Shown here one piece after another: positions 1-7,786 of a stretch of DNA of 34,659 nucleotides. This DNA comes from Deltaproteobacteria bacterium (GTDB lineage Bacteria; Myxococcota_A; UBA9160; UBA6930). Position 1 is the first letter of the stretch; every line of letters starts with the position of its first letter. The DNA lies in contig JAFDCZ010000027.1 in NCBI GenBank assembly GCA_019312665.1, positions 1 to 34,659 on the forward strand, read 5' to 3'. A program made the position numbers and the translations under genes. The notes under the pieces are model-generated. The model saw nothing but the letters and a program-made list of their open reading frames with translations. It did not search any database and was not told the origin of the DNA.

Positions 1-433
1 AGAGCACGCCAAACCAGCATGCGATGACGCGATTGATGACGACGAAGTCGCGGGTCTTTTGCTGCCAGGCCGGCGTTCCGCGGCGGGCGAAGAAGACCGT
101 GAAGGGCTCGCGGCCGAGTAGCAGCGGAATCAGGGCTACTGCGGCGAGCGTGAAGAACAGGATCGCGGGCGAATAGGTCGCGAACAGGCTGCGCGCGCTT
201 TCCGAACCCCCATGGACGGCGATCGTACCCGCCGCGAACATCGTCCACAGGCCGAAGTCGAACTGCTTGAGCAGCCGGGCCCGTTGGGCCAGCAGCATGT
301 AACCCGTCATGACAGCCAGCGCGACGGGAAGTGCCACGCCGACACCCGTCTCAGGATCCGCGGCTCGGCCTAGCGTTACGAAATAGACGATCACGGCGAC
401 GAAGCTGCCTACGTGGACGAAGAAGGCCTCCAT
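1..433 (-). CDS. Integral membrane protein of unknown function, cut by the window edge
   Basis: The frame starts with ATG at 433 and stays open to base 1, giving about 144 residues of the N-terminal part. Hydrophobic stretches near residues 5-20, 33-48, 62-75 and 88-106 look like four membrane segments. They are followed by a cytosolic-looking stretch (EPFTVFFARRGTPAWQQ) and the start of another hydrophobic segment. A pattern of this kind, with an aromatic/Arg motif before a final helix, occurs in small uncharacterised bacterial membrane proteins, but I cannot name the family. The ATG shares one base with the TGA of the flavoprotein upstream (TGATG), so the two are probably translationally coupled. 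The two probably act in one membrane-associated process, which is inference from position only. Confidence 0.75.
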   Translation of the reverse strand, partial: MEAFFVHVGSFVAVIVYFVTLGRAADPETGVGVALPVALAVMTGYMLLAQRARLLKQFDFGLWTMFAAGTIAVHGGSESARSLFATYSPAILFFTLAAVALIPLLLGREPFTVFFARRGTPAWQQKTRDFVVINRVIACWFGVL

Positions 434-1941
434 CAAGAATCCGCGCCTCCGGCCGAGCGCCCCTCCATGTCCTCGAAGACCAGGCCCGCCGTGTGGTGCC
501 CCGAGATCATCGTGCCCGTGAAGCCCGCGCCCGGGAAGGTCCAAGCGCCGGCCAGATACAGGCCCGGAACGCTCGTTCTCGGTTGGGGCCGGTGGACGCT
601 GTGACTGGTCGGGCTGAACGAATAGCCGTAGATCGAGCCGAGCGGGTTCAGCGAGTAGCGGTTCATCGTGTGCGGGGTTCCCGTCTCGCAGATCTCGACG
701 CGATCTCGCACGTCGGGGATGGCTTCGGCGAGCCGATCGACGAGGTACGCCTCCAGGTCGCCCTTGCGCTCCCGGTAGTCGTCCTCGTCGAGGTCGGACC
801 AAAGCCGGCCGTCCGCCATCACGGTTGCGTGGAGGATGGACCGGCCCTCCGGCGCGTGGCCCGGGTCGGCCAGGTCGTGATTGCCCATCATCCAGCCCTG
901 GGAGCGGTAGTCGCCGCGTTCGAGGGCGGCCCACTCGGCGTCCAGGTCGTAGCTGTTGCTGTAGAAAGCTCCGCGATCGCGGAGACCGAGCTTCGCGGCA
1001 TTTCCGCGGATGCCCACGTAGGCCTGATGGATCGAACACGCGAGCGGCAGCGCTTCACTCGTCTTCCGGTCCACCTCGGCGAGTTCCGGGCGGTCAAGAA
1101 GATGCTCGAACGTCAGAGGCGCCGCGGCATTGCTGACGACGGCGGGTGCCCGGAAGCTGCCGCGCTTCTTCGTCTCCACTCCGACGATGTGCCCGCCTTC
1201 GGTGAGGATGCCGGTGACCTCGGTATTCAGGAGCACCTTCCCTCGGTTCTCCTCGATCACCGAGACGAACGCATCGGAGAGCGCCTGGCCGCCCCCCTTG
1301 ACGTAGAAGCAGCCGCCGAAGTGATAGCTGCACCACATCATCGCGTAGCTGAACGCCGAGAGCTGGGAAGGGACGAGGCCGACGTAGCCCCAGAGCGTGG
1401 AAAGGATCGAAGTGATGCGCTCGTCCTGGACGTGCGCCTCGATCAGTTGCTGGAGGGTGAGGCCCATCGAGGCCATCGCGTCTGCTGAGAGCCCGTCTGC
1501 GCCGCCACCGTCGATCTTGCGAAGCGTCGCGAACAGATCGCGTAGGCTGCTGGCATGTTCCGGGTAGCAGTCGCTGAGCAGAGCCTCGTAGGCGTCGGCA
1601 TCGGCGGGGATCTGGTGGTCGTGGGCGGGGCCGCGCGTGCGATAGGCAATGTCGAAACGGTTGAGCCCGATACGCTCGAGCACGCCGAGATCGGTGAGCA
1701 TGCGGTGGATGCCGCGCCCCGGAGCGAGATTCCCCGTCTGGTGCAGCGCAACATCGAAGTCGTAGACGATCCTCGTGCCTCGCACCTTGCGGAGAAAGTG
1801 ATGGGCGTAGCCGCCCGCGAACACGTGTTGCTCGAGCACGAGCACGCGCAGCCCGGTCTTCGCCATCCGCGTCGCGGCGGTGAGCCCGCCGAGCCCGGAT
1901 CCGACGACGATTACGTCCCAGTCTGTGTCGATGCTTGCCAT
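433..1941 (-). CDS. Phytoene desaturase / retinol saturase-like NAD(P)/FAD-dependent oxidoreductase
   Basis: The product has 502 residues, about the usual length of the CrtI/CrtISO/retinol saturase superfamily. An N-terminal dinucleotide-binding motif VVGSGLGGLTAA (G14, G16, G19) is followed by an acidic strand end (VLVLEQH) and the FAGGYAHHF segment typical of these flavoproteins. The C-terminus has the second FAD-contacting motif PGLYLAGAWTFPGAGFTGTM. Family members desaturate, saturate or isomerise polyenes and other isoprenoid or lipid substrates at the membrane. No carotenoid genes are nearby, so the substrate is unknown. The start ATG lies inside the 3' end of the PadR gene (31-base overlap), with AAGGGA upstream as a possible ribosome site. 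Its stop overlaps the next start, so the three genes form one operon. Confidence 0.85.
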   Translation of the reverse strand: MASIDTDWDVIVVGSGLGGLTAATRMAKTGLRVLVLEQHVFAGGYAHHFLRKVRGTRIVYDFDVALHQTGNLAPGRGIHRMLTDLGVLERIGLNRFDIAYRTRGPAHDHQIPADADAYEALLSDCYPEHASSLRDLFATLRKIDGGGADGLSADAMASMGLTLQQLIEAHVQDERITSILSTLWGYVGLVPSQLSAFSYAMMWCSYHFGGCFYVKGGGQALSDAFVSVIEENRGKVLLNTEVTGILTEGGHIVGVETKKRGSFRAPAVVSNAAAPLTFEHLLDRPELAEVDRKTSEALPLACSIHQAYVGIRGNAAKLGLRDRGAFYSNSYDLDAEWAALERGDYRSQGWMMGNHDLADPGHAPEGRSILHATVMADGRLWSDLDEDDYRERKGDLEAYLVDRLAEAIPDVRDRVEICETGTPHTMNRYSLNPLGSIYGYSFSPTSHSVHRPQPRTSVPGLYLAGAWTFPGAGFTGTMISGHHTAGLVFEDMEGRSAGGADS

Positions 1942-2525
1942 TGGGGGTTCCCTTCTTCGCCGGCCTCGCTCCCCCCGTCGGGGAGCTCATCCAGGACGGC
2001 CAATGTTTCGTCACACCACTCGATGTGCGCCGCGCGGTCGCGCTCGCCGAAGCGGAGCGTCAGCAGCCAGTAGGGCAGGCCGGCGTTCTCCGAGCGGTCG
2101 CGATGCAAGCGCTCCCTGATCGCCCGGTAGCGCTCGAGGTCGCGCACCATCTGCTCGCGGTACGCGAGGATCTGCTTCCGGTTCGTGGCCCTGTCGCAAT
2201 GCTCACCGAAGAAGAGTTTGAGCAGCAGTTCGATCCTGACCGGCGGCGGTGCGGTGGGTTCCCGCTGCCAGGTGGCCAGCGCCTCCCGCCCGCGGTCATT
2301 GATCGAATAGATGTTGCGCGGCCGGCCGCCCTCGCTGGCTGTGGCCTGTTTCGCGATGAGGCCGTCCTCGGTGAGCTTCCGCAGAGCCGGATAGAGCTGG
2401 CCGAAGCTCTCGCTCCAAAAATTCTCGGTGCTCTCCTCGACCAGCTTCTTGATGTCGTAGCCGGACATGGGCCCGAGCGTGAGAAAGCCCAGGATGGCGA
2501 AGGGAGTGCGATTGGATGCAGCCAT
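1911..2525 (-). CDS. PadR family transcriptional regulator
   Basis: The product has 204 residues. The N-terminal winged helix opens with TPFAILGFLTLGPMSGYDIKK, followed by the recognition region SFGQLYPALRKLTEDGLI and the wing GGRPRNIYSINDRGREAL, all classic PadR signatures. The C-terminal half (about residues 90-190) matches the helical dimerisation domain of the longer PadR subfamily (vir-type), with the LLLKLFFG motif. Family members usually repress a neighbouring operon and release it on binding a small aromatic or lipophilic ligand. Here the gene leads the operon with the flavoprotein, so autoregulation is likely. No Shine-Dalgarno sequence precedes the ATG. A plausible -10 (TATTTA) ends only 7 bases upstream, which would give an almost leaderless mRNA. 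Confidence 0.9.
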   Translation of the reverse strand: MAASNRTPFAILGFLTLGPMSGYDIKKLVEESTENFWSESFGQLYPALRKLTEDGLIAKQATASEGGRPRNIYSINDRGREALATWQREPTAPPPVRIELLLKLFFGEHCDRATNRKQILAYREQMVRDLERYRAIRERLHRDRSENAGLPYWLLTLRFGERDRAAHIEWCDETLAVLDELPDGGSEAGEEGNPQWQASTQTGT

Positions 2526-2540
2526 TTTGACTTAAATACC

Positions 2541-2564
2541 ATCTGGAAGATAGATTTGCCAGAT
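2541..2564. promoter_or_regulatory. Candidate PadR operator and promoter
   Basis: ATCTGG (2541-2546) and CCAGAT (2559-2564) form an inverted repeat with a 12-base spacer in an AT-rich patch just upstream of the PadR gene. On the minus strand CTGGCA (2562-2557) and TATTTA (2538-2533) are spaced 18 bases apart, like -35 and -10 boxes. The repeat would therefore overlap the promoter, as expected of an autorepressed regulator. The motif assignment is inference. Confidence 0.4.
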
Positions 2565-2783
2565 ATAATATGAGCCCAATGGAAATCGAGGGCACATCAC
2601 CGGTCCCCTGACTGGTGCATCCATGGGGAGCTCGGAGAGGAAACAACTCTCGAGATTGTTTGGGAGGCGATCGTCTCCTTGGCGAAGGAAGGCGGGAAGT
2701 GGCGCAAACTCATCCAGGCGAGCATGGAAGGGGGCGGATCATCGTGATTTTCGTCTTACCCTCGACCCGAGGGAGGAAACGGA

Positions 2784-3800
2784 ATGACCATGCGCGCGGC
2801 GGTCGTCTACGAACACGGGTCGCTCGACAAGATCATGCTGGAGGATCACTACCCGAAGCCCGCGCTTCGCGAAGGTTGGGTGCGGCTGCGAGTCAAGGCG
2901 TGCTCCCTCAACTACCACGACATCTTCAGCCGCCGCGGGATGGAAGGCATCAAGCTGAACCTGCCGCTGATCATCGGCTCGGACATCGCCGGCGAGGTCG
3001 AAGCGTTGGGCGACGGCGTACTGGGCTGGTCGGAGGGTGATCGCGCGCTGATCGATCCCTTCCCCATTCTCGAGACTGGGGGCGGAATGATCGGCGAGGG
3101 CCTCGATGGGGGCCGGGCAGAGTATTGCGTGGCGCATGCTTCACAACTCGTGCCCATCCCGGCTTCCGTATCCTTCGAGGTCGCGGCATCCCTTCCCCTG
3201 GCCTACGCCACGGCCCACCGGATGATGGTTACGAGGGGGCAAGTCCAGGCTGGAGAGACGGTGCTCGTCCTGGGCGCATCCGGTGGCGTGGGTACCGCGT
3301 GCGTGCTGTTGGCGAAGAAGGCGGGTGCCTCGGTGATCGCCTGTGCGAGTAGCCAGGACAAGCTCGATCGGCTGGCGGAGCTGGGTGCCGATCACGGTAT
3401 CCACTATGTCGATCAGGACATGCGGAAAGCGGTCTGGGAGATCGTCGACAAACCCCGTGTCTACGGCACAGGCGGAGTGGACCTTGTGATCAACAGCACC
3501 GGCGGTGGTACCTGGATCGATTCCACCCGTTGCATGAAAGTCGGCGGACGCCTGGTGACGTGCGGGGCCACTGCGGGCTTCGAAGAGAAGCTGGACCTCC
3601 GCTACGTGTGGACGTTCGAACACAACCTGATGGGCTCGAATGGTTGGCGTCGCAGCGACATCACCACTCTGCTGAGCTACGCCGAGGATGGCTCCCTGCT
3701 GCCCGTGATCGACAGGGTCATGCCGCTCGAAGAGATTCGCGAGGCTGAGCGAATGCTCGAAGACCGGAAAGTCTTCGGCAAGGTCGTCGTCACTCCTTGA
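2784..3800 (+). CDS. Zinc-free medium-chain dehydrogenase/reductase (quinone oxidoreductase-like)
   Basis: The product has 338 residues and carries an MDR fold: a GroES-like N-terminal domain, then a Rossmann domain with VLVLGASGGVGTA (G164-G170) for NAD(P)H. The canonical GHE zinc motif is replaced by GSDIAG, and the Cys-rich structural-zinc lobe is absent. This points to the zinc-independent quinone oxidoreductase or acryloyl-CoA reductase-like branch, which reduces quinones or activated double bonds. The ATG at 2784 has a strong ribosome site GGGAGG at 2771-2776, spaced 7 bases. The gene stands alone between divergent and convergent neighbours, so its physiological substrate cannot be read from context. 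Confidence 0.88.
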   Translation: MTMRAAVVYEHGSLDKIMLEDHYPKPALREGWVRLRVKACSLNYHDIFSRRGMEGIKLNLPLIIGSDIAGEVEALGDGVLGWSEGDRALIDPFPILETGGGMIGEGLDGGRAEYCVAHASQLVPIPASVSFEVAASLPLAYATAHRMMVTRGQVQAGETVLVLGASGGVGTACVLLAKKAGASVIACASSQDKLDRLAELGADHGIHYVDQDMRKAVWEIVDKPRVYGTGGVDLVINSTGGGTWIDSTRCMKVGGRLVTCGATAGFEEKLDLRYVWTFEHNLMGSNGWRRSDITTLLSYAEDGSLLPVIDRVMPLEEIREAERMLEDRKVFGKVVVTP

Positions 3801-3824
3801 GCCTGCTCTTTCGGGGCGCCGAGG

Positions 3825-4349
3825 CTAGGCCGAAGCTGTCTCGTGAGGGCCGACCCCGAGCGGTTGAAGGCGGATCAACGGAAGGATTTCCGCGAGAGCA
3901 CGCAGGTCTTCGTCGCTGCCGTCATGCTCGTAGCCCATCAGCTTTGCGACGAGCTTGGCGGCCCGCGGGTTGCGCTGGCCGTAGTTCACCATCTCGCGTT
4001 CGGCCTCGTCCAGCGGAAGTCGCTCGGCTCGGATGTCGATCTTCTTCCAGCCGAGTTCGATCCGGGCGTCGGGCGTCTCCATCAGATTGCGGAACCAATC
4101 GGCCTGCTCCCCGAAGCCCGACGCGATGACGCAGGAATCGGTGGCCGGGTCGTGGCGCATGACCTCGAGCACGGCCTGGCGAGAGAGGCCGCTGCGCCGC
4201 CCCATGTGGTGCAAGAGGAGGAAGCGTTTGCCGAGCAGCCCGCCGAGGCCCACGCGGTAGAAGAAAATGGGGGCGCGGTAGAATCTGCGTGCCCAACCCT
4301 GGGGCGGGCCCGTGTCGCGTAGCTTTCGGAGTGTCATCTCATCCGCCAA
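3825..4349 (-). CDS. Deazaflavin (F420)-dependent nitroreductase family protein
   Basis: The product has 174 residues. The segment FYRVGLGGLLGKRFLLLHHMGRRSG is followed by a beta-barrel strand (RQAVLEVMRHD) and then CVIASGFGEQADWFRNLMETPDARI, which matches the DDN family of split-barrel flavin/deazaflavin oxidoreductases. Members use reduced coenzyme F420 (some FMN) to reduce nitro groups, enones or quinones. Presence of the gene implies, but does not prove, F420 in this organism. It is the last gene of a MarR-led operon and overlaps the preceding DUF2269 gene by 11 bases. Confidence 0.85.
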   Translation of the reverse strand: MADEMTLRKLRDTGPPQGWARRFYRAPIFFYRVGLGGLLGKRFLLLHHMGRRSGLSRQAVLEVMRHDPATDSCVIASGFGEQADWFRNLMETPDARIELGWKKIDIRAERLPLDEAEREMVNYGQRNPRAAKLVAKLMGYEHDGSDEDLRALAEILPLIRLQPLGVGPHETASA

Positions 4350-4818
4350 TCAGGCTCATCCGCCCGACCATGGTTGCCAGCATGAGCAGGATGCCCAGCG
4401 TGGCGATTCCTCCTAGCGCGGACCAACGGCGACTCAGCCGCCAGTACGCATCGGGGAGTGTTGATTGTTCTCGCTCGGCGTCCTCGGCAAGCACCAGGAG
4501 ACGGTCTTCCAATCGAATCGCCAGGCCGAGCAGAAGGGAGAGCGCCGCAAACAGGATCAGTGCGCCTGACAGCCAGCCGCGCATCCAAGGAAGGCCTGTG
4601 ACGTAGGCCATCGCCAGCCCTGTTGCGAGCAGAAGGGCGCTCGCAGGCAGCAGGAAGACCCGGTTCTGGCCGACCACGAAGTCAAGCGCCAGTGCAGAGG
4701 CGCGCGGATCGCGACGGCGGTCTGCCCGGGTTTTCGCGTAACCATTCGAAACGGACACGCCCAGGTAGATGCAGGCTGCCGCGAGGTGAAGTGTTTTGAG
4801 CAGCAGGTAGAACGACAT
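4339..4818 (-). CDS. DUF2269-like integral membrane protein
   Basis: The product has 159 residues and four predicted membrane segments, roughly at 4-22, 48-72, 80-102 and 130-155. The opening YLLLKTLHLAAACIYLGVSV, with a conserved LH in helix one, resembles DUF2269 and related small membrane proteins of unknown function. The ATG shares a base with the stop of the MarR gene (TGATG), and the 3' end overlaps the nitroreductase gene, so it is cotranscribed with both. Its role is unknown. A membrane partner for a quinone- or xenobiotic-related reductase would fit the context but is inference. Confidence 0.75.
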   Translation of the reverse strand: MSFYLLLKTLHLAAACIYLGVSVSNGYAKTRADRRRDPRASALALDFVVGQNRVFLLPASALLLATGLAMAYVTGLPWMRGWLSGALILFAALSLLLGLAIRLEDRLLVLAEDAEREQSTLPDAYWRLSRRWSALGGIATLGILLMLATMVGRMSLIGG

Positions 4819-5255
4819 CAGCTCTGCTCATCCGGCTCGAGGGTCTTCACCAGAAGGCCCAACAAGCGGTGCAGGTCTCGGCGCTCTCCAGGTGCCAGGC
4901 CGGCGAGAGCTTTCTCGAGGCGCGTCTCCATCTTCGGGCGGAACGAAGCCATGCGTCGGCGACCGCCTGTGGAGAGACGCAGGTGGCGTTCTCGTCCCGC
5001 TCGCTTGCCTTCGATCCACCCCTCTGCCTGCAGGCGTCTGGCCAAGGTATGGGCGTGCTGGCGACTCACCCCTTGGAGCCGTGCCCAGGCCGCCTGGCTG
5101 AGCCCGCCAGGAAACTCGCCCAACACGGCCAGCGCGACGGCCTGCGCCCGGCTCAGCCCGAGCGGCGCAACACGCTCCTCGACGATCCCACCGAGCATGG
5201 CATGCGCGTATCCCACGCGATCCGTGATCGACCAGGCGAGCGGTCCAGGCTTCAC
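4818..5255 (-). CDS. MarR family transcriptional regulator
   Basis: From the GTG at 5255 the product has 145 residues, typical for MarR. The winged helix is visible in LSRAQAVALAVLGEFPGGLSQAAWARLQGVSRQHAHTLARRLQAEGWIEGKR, with the wing RERHLRLSTGGRRRM. C-terminal helices (FRPKMETRLEKALAGLAPGERRDLHRLLGLL) form the usual dimer interface. Other in-frame starts are ATG 5294 and a longer frame back to 5453. I prefer GTG 5255 because the residues upstream are encoded by a perfect operator palindrome. MarR proteins typically repress their own operon and respond to phenolic or oxidising ligands. Here the operon adds a membrane protein and an F420-type reductase. Confidence 0.8.
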   Translation of the reverse strand: MKPGPLAWSITDRVGYAHAMLGGIVEERVAPLGLSRAQAVALAVLGEFPGGLSQAAWARLQGVSRQHAHTLARRLQAEGWIEGKRAGRERHLRLSTGGRRRMASFRPKMETRLEKALAGLAPGERRDLHRLLGLLVKTLEPDEQS

Positions 5256-5260
5256 CTCTC

Positions 5261-5283
5261 CATTGTCAACTAAGTTGACAATG
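5261..5283. promoter_or_regulatory. MarR-type operator palindrome
   Basis: CATTGTCAAC (5261-5270) and GTTGACAATG (5274-5283) are perfect 10-base arms around a 3-base centre. The TTGTCAAC/GTTGACAA core is typical of MarR-family operators. It lies immediately upstream of the proposed GTG start of the MarR gene, so binding would block transcription of the operon. A GACAAT hexamer inside it could serve as the -10 box. Confidence 0.75.
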
Positions 5284-5323
5284 AGCGCAAGCATGCTGCG
5301 TTGAGAAGCGTGTCCCTGTCGGG

Positions 5324-6562
5324 TCAGTCCCGGGCGGCGGCTCGGTAGATGCCTTTGGCCATCAGGCTGGTTTCGGCTTTGGCGCGGGTCTTGAAGATGG
5401 TGGCTCGGATTCCCTGGGCGTTCTTGTCCTCGGGGGCCGCCTGCACGGCCCACTCGGCGAGGTGGCAGGCCAGGTCGAGGCGGTCATCGGCAGCGAGGGC
5501 CTCGGCGCGCTTGGCCAATGCTTCCGCTCCGCCGACCAGACTGGCGATCTCCTGGGCCAGGTCCGCGTCTCGGGCCGGGTTCAGGTGTGCAGGGTTCCCG
5601 TCATACCAACCGCCGTAGAGGCGCCACAGATTGCGCACGATGAAGCGGGGGTCGTCGTAGCTCGGCCGCAGGTACGGGCGCTCGAGCAAGGCCTGGGGGA
5701 TCTCGACCGAGTGCAAGATGTCATCGAGGCGCGCCCCTTCGTTCATCATCGCGAGGGTCTGTTCGACGATGGTTTCGAGCAGGCTGGCGCTCTCATCCAA
5801 GGCCTGGTTCACGCGATTCCTACCGAGAATGGGCGGGCCGTGCCCCGGCAGCAGCGTCTCCGCGCCGAGGGCCTGCATCTTCCGCAAGGCTACGGCCCAT
5901 TCGCGGGGGAAGCGCTGGGCCTTCTGGGGGTTCCCGCAATTGGGTGAGGCCCAGATGAACAGATCGCCGGTGTAGATCGTGCGCTCGGACGGAATCCAGA
6001 TCCACAGGTGATCATCGGTTTCGCCCTTGTCGTGGCGCAACTCGAAAGTCGTACTCCCGACGACGATCGTGTGGTCACCGCCGATGGTTTCGTCCGGCTG
6101 CCGATACTTTTTCGGGAAGACGGGCTCAGGGAATCCGAACTGGCGCTGATTGATGACGGCGTTGTAGCCGTTCGTCAGTACATAGCGTTCGAAGCGCTCG
6201 GGGCAGGCCTCATGGGCGAGCACCCGTGTGCGTGGCTGTCCTTTCTGTCGCGCCTCTTCCTCGAATGGGCCCAGGCCGAACACGTGATCGACGTGCCCAT
6301 GGGTATAGACGGCAGTGTGAATCGGGGCATCGGACCAGGCACGGATTTCCTCGTGTAGCCGCTTGGCGTGAAAGAAGCTGCTCGTATCGAGAAACACCAG
6401 ACCCTCGTCGGTAGCGAACGCAGCCACGTTCGAAAACGCCGACATGAAGCCCAGGCCGGGCGCCAGTTCTTCGAAGCCGACGACGGCGTTGCCCGGTGCA
6501 ACCTGCGTTTCCCGGAGCTCTCCCTGCCACGCTCGCTCCGCCAGTTCCAGGATCTCACCCAT
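5324..6562 (-). CDS. Alkylsulfatase-like metallo-beta-lactamase-fold hydrolase, short form
   Basis: The product has 412 residues from ATG 6562, which has GGAGG 9 bases upstream. A frame back to 6586 exists but lacks such a site. The metal motif THGHVDH (H88, H90, D92, H93) is followed by a second half with GDLFIWASPNCGNPQKAQRFPREW and LLPGHGPPI. The segment LYGGWYDGNPAHLNPA begins the all-alpha dimerisation domain seen in type III (SdsA1-like) alkylsulfatases. Those enzymes are usually about 650 residues with a C-terminal SCP2-like domain. That domain is missing here, and no export signal is visible. A cytosolic di-zinc hydrolase acting on a sulfate ester or related substrate is the likely role. 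Confidence 0.8.
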   Translation of the reverse strand: MGEILELAERAWQGELRETQVAPGNAVVGFEELAPGLGFMSAFSNVAAFATDEGLVFLDTSSFFHAKRLHEEIRAWSDAPIHTAVYTHGHVDHVFGLGPFEEEARQKGQPRTRVLAHEACPERFERYVLTNGYNAVINQRQFGFPEPVFPKKYRQPDETIGGDHTIVVGSTTFELRHDKGETDDHLWIWIPSERTIYTGDLFIWASPNCGNPQKAQRFPREWAVALRKMQALGAETLLPGHGPPILGRNRVNQALDESASLLETIVEQTLAMMNEGARLDDILHSVEIPQALLERPYLRPSYDDPRFIVRNLWRLYGGWYDGNPAHLNPARDADLAQEIASLVGGAEALAKRAEALAADDRLDLACHLAEWAVQAAPEDKNAQGIRATIFKTRAKAETSLMAKGIYRAAARD

Positions 6563-6622
6563 TCGTCGTGCCCTCCAAGCCGGCACGCTACCACACGCCG
6601 GCGGCAGGCCGGCTCGGCCGGT

Positions 6623-7768
6623 TCAGTTGGCCATGGAGCGGAACAACGCAAACGCACTGGTGTAGCCATGCAGGAAGGTTCGCCCACCGACCGGGCCGAT
6701 CTCCCCGTTGCAGAAGAATCCGCCGATCGGCAGTTCGCCGAGCGCTTCGCGAAGGGCATCCGAATCGTGGTCGGGTACCCCGTAGAGGCCCTGGCCTCGC
6801 CCCAGGCATGAGAAGAGCAGGGCGCCTCCAGGCTTGGCGCCCAACTGTTGGTAGCGCTCGAGGTGACCATCGAGATCGTTATCGGCAGTATGGGCGTCAC
6901 GCAGATGGAACTGCACGACCTGTCGTGGCTCGATCTGGGCTGCGACATGCAGCGCACCGGTTTCATCATCGGCACCGAGCAGGTTGCGGATCAGGTAGTC
7001 GCCCTGGCCGTATTGGTCTTCGGCCGGGCGCATGGCCAGGCCCAGGAACATCGAGGACTGGAAGAGCGCGCGTTCTCGGGCGTCTTCCGCTTGCTCGAAG
7101 AGTTCGTTCAGTACCTCGATCGGAGGCATGCCATCCACTTCGTGGATGACGTTGCCTTCGGCCCGGGTGACGAAGAGTGGATGGCCGACGGGCCGGCAGC
7201 CCTGGGCGACGATCGTATCGAGAGCGATGTTGCCGTGGATCGCGACACCGACGAGCCCCGCGCGCAGCGTTTCGTCGCCCAGGTAGAGCAGGTTCTCGCC
7301 AGGCTGCTGAGCACCACTGGCGAGTCCGCCGACTTTCGTTCGCTCGGGAAAGGACTCGTCGAGCTGGGTCAGGATCCCCTCGAGCTCCGGGCTGAACGCA
7401 TCACCGAGGAGCAGGAAATCCGTTTCGTCTGGTACCGGCAACTCCGGCAGGCGTCCCGCTGGAACATGAAAGGGGTGGAGCTCCACCCCAGGCAGATGAG
7501 CGCCGGTGAGCGCGATGCCTGGGCCCTCTTCGATCTCACGGCCCGCACCGATCACACTATGTGCAGAGCAACCGAAGAGGAGCGCATCCGGGAAGCTGCG
7601 CCGCACCTGCTCGCCAATGCTGAGCATCGAATCGGCGTGATGCGCTGAGGCAAATGCGACGATGAGCGAGGGCGGTGCGCCGCGCATCTTTTCTGTCAGC
7701 AGATCGCAAGCTTCACCGGCCGCACGATCTGCGTCGGGGAACTGGGAGACGGCTGAAGCCCAATGCAC
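6623..7768 (-). CDS. FIST domain sensory protein
   Basis: The product has 381 residues and shows the FIST N domain (about 20-210; SLIVAFASAHHADSM, LLFGCSAHSVIGAGREIEEGPGIAL, GGLASGAQ) followed by a FIST C domain (about 220-370; ALLFSCLGRGQGLYG, PIGGFFCNGEIGPVGGRTFLHGYTS). The FIST N/C pair is a presumed small-molecule sensing module, often linked to signal transduction. This copy stands alone without an output domain and is probably cytosolic. The start is a GTG or nearby codon with no strong ribosome site. The neighbours (a hydrolase and a TVP38-type membrane protein) do not indicate the ligand. Confidence 0.85.
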   Translation of the reverse strand: MHWASAVSQFPDADRAAGEACDLLTEKMRGAPPSLIVAFASAHHADSMLSIGEQVRRSFPDALLFGCSAHSVIGAGREIEEGPGIALTGAHLPGVELHPFHVPAGRLPELPVPDETDFLLLGDAFSPELEGILTQLDESFPERTKVGGLASGAQQPGENLLYLGDETLRAGLVGVAIHGNIALDTIVAQGCRPVGHPLFVTRAEGNVIHEVDGMPPIEVLNELFEQAEDARERALFQSSMFLGLAMRPAEDQYGQGDYLIRNLLGADDETGALHVAAQIEPRQVVQFHLRDAHTADNDLDGHLERYQQLGAKPGGALLFSCLGRGQGLYGVPDHDSDALREALGELPIGGFFCNGEIGPVGGRTFLHGYTSAFALFRSMAN

Positions 7769-7786
7769 GCCGTTAGCGTAGCAGCG

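Noticed and set aside
2623-2785. Plus-strand frame ending in ATGA overlap with the MDR gene
   Set aside because: It is rich in AGG, AGA and CGA codons, unlike its neighbours, with no protein-like pattern; the overlap looks accidental.
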